Source: Anaerolineaceae bacterium UBA6107 (GTDB taxonomy: Bacteria > Chloroflexota > Anaerolineae > Anaerolineales > Anaerolineaceae). From it: a stretch of 7,644 nucleotides of DNA. Numbering within the stretch: the first letter of the stretch is position 1; each line of letters opens with the position of its first letter. The stretch covers positions 12,916 to 20,559 of the forward strand of contig DIWL01000060.1 of the NCBI GenBank assembly GCA_002428455.1, in the 5' to 3' direction. This document shows, in pieces, positions 4,386-7,644 of the stretch. The notes under the pieces are model-generated. The model was not told where the DNA came from, did not search any database, and saw only the letters and a list, made by a program, of their open reading frames with translations. The translations under genes and the position numbers were made by a program.

Positions 4386-5579
4386 TTACTCATACCTGAA
4401 GCGCAGCACACCGATCACGAAGAAGACCACCGCGAAGCCCAGCAGGATGCCGGATTCGAGCAGGACACCCGGAACACCCTGCCTGCGCACGACGATATCG
4501 AGCATGCCCTGCATCGCCCAATAGGTGGGGAGCGCCTGCGCGGCGGTGCGGATGACCCCGGGGAAGAGCTCAATGGGGTACCAGCATCCGCCGAGCATGG
4601 CCATCACCATGCCGACCATCATACTGATGCTGTTGCCCTGGGTTTCGGTCTTGACAAAGGTACCGAGCATGGTGCCCAGGGCTGCGGCGGCGAGGGTGGA
4701 GGTGACAACCACCAGGGCGGTGGCTGCCGGCGCATGTCCCCAGTTGAGTTTGAGCACCAGCACACCAAAACCGATCAGCAAACTCATTTGCACCACAGCC
4801 GTGAGGACCTGACCAAGGACAGTGCCGGCAATGTAGGTGGTCTTGGTCGTAGGGGTAACGAAGATGCGCCGCAGGGTTCCGATCTGACGCTCCATCGCCA
4901 GCATGGCGGAAAGCCCGATGAGGGGGATGAAAACCCAGGTGATCATCTGCCCGGCGGCGCTGTTGGCGTTCGAGTCGTAGGGAATGGGATCAGCGGTAGC
5001 GGCTTGCACCTCGGACAGGCGTTGTGGCGCCTCTTCGATTTGCGTGTAGGCAACGCTGAGAGCGTTGTCGAAGTAAGCTTGGCGCTCTTCTTCAGAAGGG
5101 AAGGGGCGGATGGCTTCAGCCTGGGCTGTGCTGCTGGAAGCGATATCCACAGCGCTGCTTACGCGAGTGAGGGCAGTGTTCACGCCTTGCTGAATGGCGA
5201 AAGCGGATAAATTGTTCGGCTGCTGGCGCAGCTCCACCGTGCTGTTGCCGGCTTGCAGGGTCTCGAGGGTGAAATCAAGCGGGATGATCAGTACCGCGGT
5301 GACTTGGTTTTCTTCGAATTCGTTGATCGCTTTGTCGTAGGAGGCAAGCCCCGGACGTACTGAGCTGGACATTTCCAGTTCATTGATGAGGGCGGTGGAA
5401 AGCGGGGACTGTGCCAGGTCGACCACGTAGAAAAATGCCCGAGAATCCTGGTTCTGCGCGGTACCGCCGCCGATGAGGAAGGTGAAGAAGATAGGCAGGA
5501 TGAGGAAGAAAGCCCATTCAATGGGACTGGTGAAACGAATGAGCGTATCTTTTATGAAGATGGCGAAAAATTTTTTCAT
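4386..5579 (-). CDS. ABC-2 type transporter permease, second subunit
   Basis: Membrane subunit of an ABC exporter, 397 residues. Predicted layout: a short cytoplasmic start with a Lys/Arg-containing helix, TM1 about 22-38, a large external domain about 39-211 rich in Ser, Gln and Ala, then TM segments about 212-229, 249-276, 286-308, 317-336 and 374-393. The cytoplasmic loop ERQIGTLRRIFVTPTTK (230-246) is the ABC-2 coupling motif of the form 'E...GTL.R...TP'. The start ATG at 5579 gives the standard MKKFFAIFIKD opening and lies 10 nt after the stop of the upstream permease gene, so translation is likely coupled. The frame stays open further upstream to 5966, but that part runs antiparallel through the other permease and is low-complexity, so it is excluded. 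Substrate unknown; the architecture resembles YbhS/YbhR and other multidrug or antibiotic exporters. Confidence 0.9.
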   Translation of the reverse strand: MKKFFAIFIKDTLIRFTSPIEWAFFLILPIFFTFLIGGGTAQNQDSRAFFYVVDLAQSPLSTALINELEMSSSVRPGLASYDKAINEFEENQVTAVLIIPLDFTLETLQAGNSTVELRQQPNNLSAFAIQQGVNTALTRVSSAVDIASSSTAQAEAIRPFPSEEERQAYFDNALSVAYTQIEEAPQRLSEVQAATADPIPYDSNANSAAGQMITWVFIPLIGLSAMLAMERQIGTLRRIFVTPTTKTTYIAGTVLGQVLTAVVQMSLLIGFGVLVLKLNWGHAPAATALVVVTSTLAAAALGTMLGTFVKTETQGNSISMMVGMVMAMLGGCWYPIELFPGVIRTAAQALPTYWAMQGMLDIVVRRQGVPGVLLESGILLGFAVVFFVIGVLRFRYE

Positions 5580-5589
5580 GTGACTCTGC

Positions 5590-6858
5590 TCACTTTCTCG
5601 CCAGTCCGCGCCGCGAGATCCAGAACGCGGCGGCGCAGAATAGGACCGCACCCATGCTGAGCAAGGCGAAGACGGGGGTGCGTACGCTGACGATGCTGCC
5701 GCCGTGGGCGAGGTCGAGGAACCCTTCCATTCCCCAGGCGTTGGGCGATATCTTGCTGATGGTCTTAACCCATCCGGGCAGGGAGCTGATGTCGAAGAAG
5801 CTCCCACCCAGTAGACCGAAAATGAGCATAAGTGCGGAACCGATCGAGCCAACCTGCCCCGGGGTCTTAAGGAAGGCGGCGATGACCATTCCCCAACCAG
5901 TAGCGGCGAACGCAGCAGCGAACAACAGCGCCAGCACTGCCAGCGGGTCTCCCCACTTGAGCCCAAAGAGCAACGAGGTACCGCCGATCAGGATCAGCAG
6001 TTGAGCCACCGCGGTCAGGAAGATGCCGATCACCTTGCCGCTGAGCACCTGTGTTGAAGTGGTGGGCGAAATGAGCATGCGTGCCAGGGTGCCCTGTCTG
6101 TTCTCTTTGATGAGCGAGAGCCCGCCGTAGGTAACCGTGTACATCAGGAACATCAATGCCATGCCGGGCGCGATGTAAGCCAGGGTATCAAACTCGACCG
6201 GACCCCCGCCTTCGGTCACATTGATCAGTTTTATAGAAGAAGTGCTGCCTGAAGATTGCACCATTTGTTGACCAATGCTGCTTCCCACCGCTACCGCCTG
6301 TTCGGGATTGATGTATCCGTTCGCAAGAAGCTGGGTGACGGTTACCTCACCGGAGATGCGACCAATCTCCACCTGGCTGAGGAACTGCTCCAGGATGGTG
6401 CGGACGATGCCGGCGCTGGTGGGGCGGGTGGGATTGGCATAAAACTCGATCTGCACCACCTTTTCCTGTGTGGCGGCGCCGAGTTGAGAGGACGGGATGA
6501 TAGAAGCGGTGAAATCGGGCGGGATGTAAATGGCAGCCGCGGTGTTGTCGTTGTCAACCATTACCCTGGCGGCTGCCAGGTCGGTCATCACCAGCGGGTT
6601 GAGGAGGGCGTCGAGGTCCTCCGATTGGAGCATTTCGACCAGCGCGCTGCCCAACTGACCGCTGTCATCATTGACAATGACGAGCGGGATATCACTGACC
6701 CCGCTGCTGGTGCTGCTGCCTGAGAAGCGCCCGGTTATAGCGCCCATACCGATGGTGAGCACGAATGGTGCCAGCAACATCAGGGTGAGCGCGGAGCGGT
6801 CGCGGAAGATGAGGCGGATGTCTTTCCAGGCGACCTGGAATATTTTTCGCATAGCCAT
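5590..6858 (-). CDS. ABC-2 type transporter permease, first subunit
   Basis: Partner membrane subunit of the same exporter, 422 residues. TM1 about 22-43 (after WKDIRLIFRDRSA, a typical amphipathic entry helix), external domain about 44-225, then TM segments about 226-247, 271-300, 305-330, 336-358 and 392-415. The coupling loop KENRQGTLARMLISPTTS (251-268) aligns with the equivalent loop of the downstream permease, and 19 of 37 residues following GTL match, so the two are paralogues. The end SRRGLARK is a short basic cytoplasmic tail. Two in-frame ATGs (6858, 6852) compete; 6858 lies 4 nt after the TGA of the ATPase gene and is taken as the start, but neither has a strong Shine-Dalgarno, consistent with coupled translation. 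Paired with the downstream permease it likely forms a heterodimeric pore. Confidence 0.91.
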   Translation of the reverse strand: MAMRKIFQVAWKDIRLIFRDRSALTLMLLAPFVLTIGMGAITGRFSGSSTSSGVSDIPLVIVNDDSGQLGSALVEMLQSEDLDALLNPLVMTDLAAARVMVDNDNTAAAIYIPPDFTASIIPSSQLGAATQEKVVQIEFYANPTRPTSAGIVRTILEQFLSQVEIGRISGEVTVTQLLANGYINPEQAVAVGSSIGQQMVQSSGSTSSIKLINVTEGGGPVEFDTLAYIAPGMALMFLMYTVTYGGLSLIKENRQGTLARMLISPTTSTQVLSGKVIGIFLTAVAQLLILIGGTSLLFGLKWGDPLAVLALLFAAAFAATGWGMVIAAFLKTPGQVGSIGSALMLIFGLLGGSFFDISSLPGWVKTISKISPNAWGMEGFLDLAHGGSIVSVRTPVFALLSMGAVLFCAAAFWISRRGLARK

Positions 6859-6862
6859 TATA

Positions 6863-7644
6863 TCAGTCTCTCAACGCGCGACCGGTCAGGTGAAGAAAAA
6901 CAGCCTCAAGATTGGGCTCGCGGATATCGATCGAGTAAATTTTGATGCCCAGGCGGTCAGCCTGCGATACGACCGGTGCGATCAACTTCTCGGCGGAAGG
7001 GGTGACAATGGATATTTCATGGTTGGTCGAAACGACGCGCTGCACGCCTGTGATACCCTGCAGCGCGTTGATCAGGGGCTGCGGGTCCTCGTACTCGCTG
7101 AAGTGAAGGATGAGCGTATCGGTCTCCTGAACCTGGTGGGTGAGCTCGGACTGAGTGCCCAGCGCGATCAGTTCGCCGTGGTCGATGATACCCACACGAT
7201 GCGAGAGTTCCTGGGCTTCCTCCATGTAATGCGTGGTGTAGAGCACGGTCATTCCCTGGCGGTTGAGCTCCTTGACCGAGTCGAGAATAGCGCGCCGCGA
7301 CTGGGGATCGATGCCCACGGTTGGCTCATCCATGAAGAGCAGGCGGGGGCGGTGCAGCAGTCCCACGCCGATGTTCACCCGCCGTTTCATCCCGCCGGAG
7401 TAGGTCTTGATACGCTGCTTTGCCTTATCCTTCAAGCCGATCTGCTCGAGCACCTCATCGGTGCGTGTGGTCAGTTCCCTGCCGGAAAGCCCGTACATTT
7501 GACCCCAAAAACTGAGGTTCTCCTGGGCGGTCAGGTCCTCGTAGAGTGCCAGTTCCTGCGGCACTATACCAATGCATTTCTTGACCGCCATGGCTTCCTG
7601 CCTGACCGAATGACCGCATATCAGCGCGTCACCGCTGGTGGGAG
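6863..7644 (-). CDS. ABC exporter ATP-binding subunit (DrrA/CcmA type, N-terminus off window)
   Basis: Powers the two permeases by ATP hydrolysis at the cytoplasmic face. The reading frame stays open to the right edge: residues PTSGDALICGHSV, typical of the segment after Walker A, precede the internal Met at 7591, so that Met is not the start and about 45-50 residues with Walker A lie outside. Visible, counted from the internal Met at 7591: Q-loop region IVPQE (9-13), signature YSGGMKRR (64-71), Walker B RLLFMDEP (83-90) with the catalytic Glu, D-loop region VGIDP, and switch His in TTHY (119-122). After about residue 150 a regulatory tail ends in EPNLEAVFLHLTGRALRD, typical of the drug and antibiotic export subfamily. 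The stop lies 4 nt before the first permease start, so the three genes form one operon. Tyr replaces the usual first Leu of the signature, which is common. Confidence 0.93.
   Translation of the reverse strand, partial: PTSGDALICGHSVRQEAMAVKKCIGIVPQELALYEDLTAQENLSFWGQMYGLSGRELTTRTDEVLEQIGLKDKAKQRIKTYSGGMKRRVNIGVGLLHRPRLLFMDEPTVGIDPQSRRAILDSVKELNRQGMTVLYTTHYMEEAQELSHRVGIIDHGELIALGTQSELTHQVQETDTLILHFSEYEDPQPLINALQGITGVQRVVSTNHEISIVTPSAEKLIAPVVSQADRLGIKIYSIDIREPNLEAVFLHLTGRALRD

Noticed and set aside
4344..5210. Plus-strand open frame of 288 codons
   Set aside because: Antisense to the second ABC-2 permease; rich in His, Gly and Asp with no domain pattern.
5580..5966. N-terminal extension of the second permease
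   Set aside because: The frame is open but Ser/Pro/Arg-rich and runs through the other permease gene on the same strand; the MKKFF start at 5579 matches the family.
6256..6723. Plus-strand open frame of 155 codons
   Set aside because: Antisense to the first ABC-2 permease, with no ribosome binding site or recognisable motif.
6857..6862. TATAAT (minus strand) overlapping the start of the first permease as an internal promoter
   Set aside because: No -35 lies at a suitable distance (CCGGTC at 17 nt), and a start there would fall inside the coding region; coincidental.

Overview
The window looks like ordinary chromosomal DNA from a GC-rich bacterium, most likely an uncultured member of the Chloroflexota (Anaerolineae-like). 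That placement is inference. It rests on the MetV-MetF-type methylenetetrahydrofolate reductase, the style of the small hypothetical proteins, and the repeat-littered, AT-richer gaps between GC-rich genes. No phage, plasmid, CRISPR, tRNA or rRNA signal is visible.

Left part (1-1323, minus strand): a 5'-complete, 3'-truncated folate enzyme whose N-terminal cysteine-rich MetV-like domain is fused to a MetF-type reductase domain. It is preceded by an uncharacterised 104-residue protein. A good sigma-70-type promoter for the reductase overlaps the stop codon of the upstream gene, and a perfect 6+1+6 palindrome lies between its -35 and -10 elements.

Middle (1434-3341): a plus-strand, membrane-anchored class I SAM methyltransferase and a minus-strand soluble class I SAM methyltransferase flank a repeat island of about 670 bp. 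The island holds a near-perfect inverted repeat of about 48 bp (2141-2188 / 2701-2747), a third partial copy of the same TTCGTG-rich family, a REP-like element built of nested hairpins, and one small 57-residue protein gene with a good ribosome binding site. The second methyltransferase has a consensus -10 so close to its ATG that its mRNA is probably leaderless, and short CGCAAAG repeats sit where its -35 would be.

Right part: a plus-strand DegV-family lipid-binding protein (3491-4360) converges on a minus-strand ABC export operon read right to left. The operon is an ATPase running off the right edge (7644-6863), then two ABC-2 permeases (6858-5590 and 5579-4386) spaced by 4 and 10 nt. The permeases are paralogues that probably form a heterodimeric exporter pore driven by the ATPase; the substrate cannot be read from sequence.

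I do not see a convincing new multi-gene system. The items most worth a second look are the inverted-repeat island with its small gene, the MetV-MetF fusion with its palindromic promoter, and the leaderless methyltransferase promoter.
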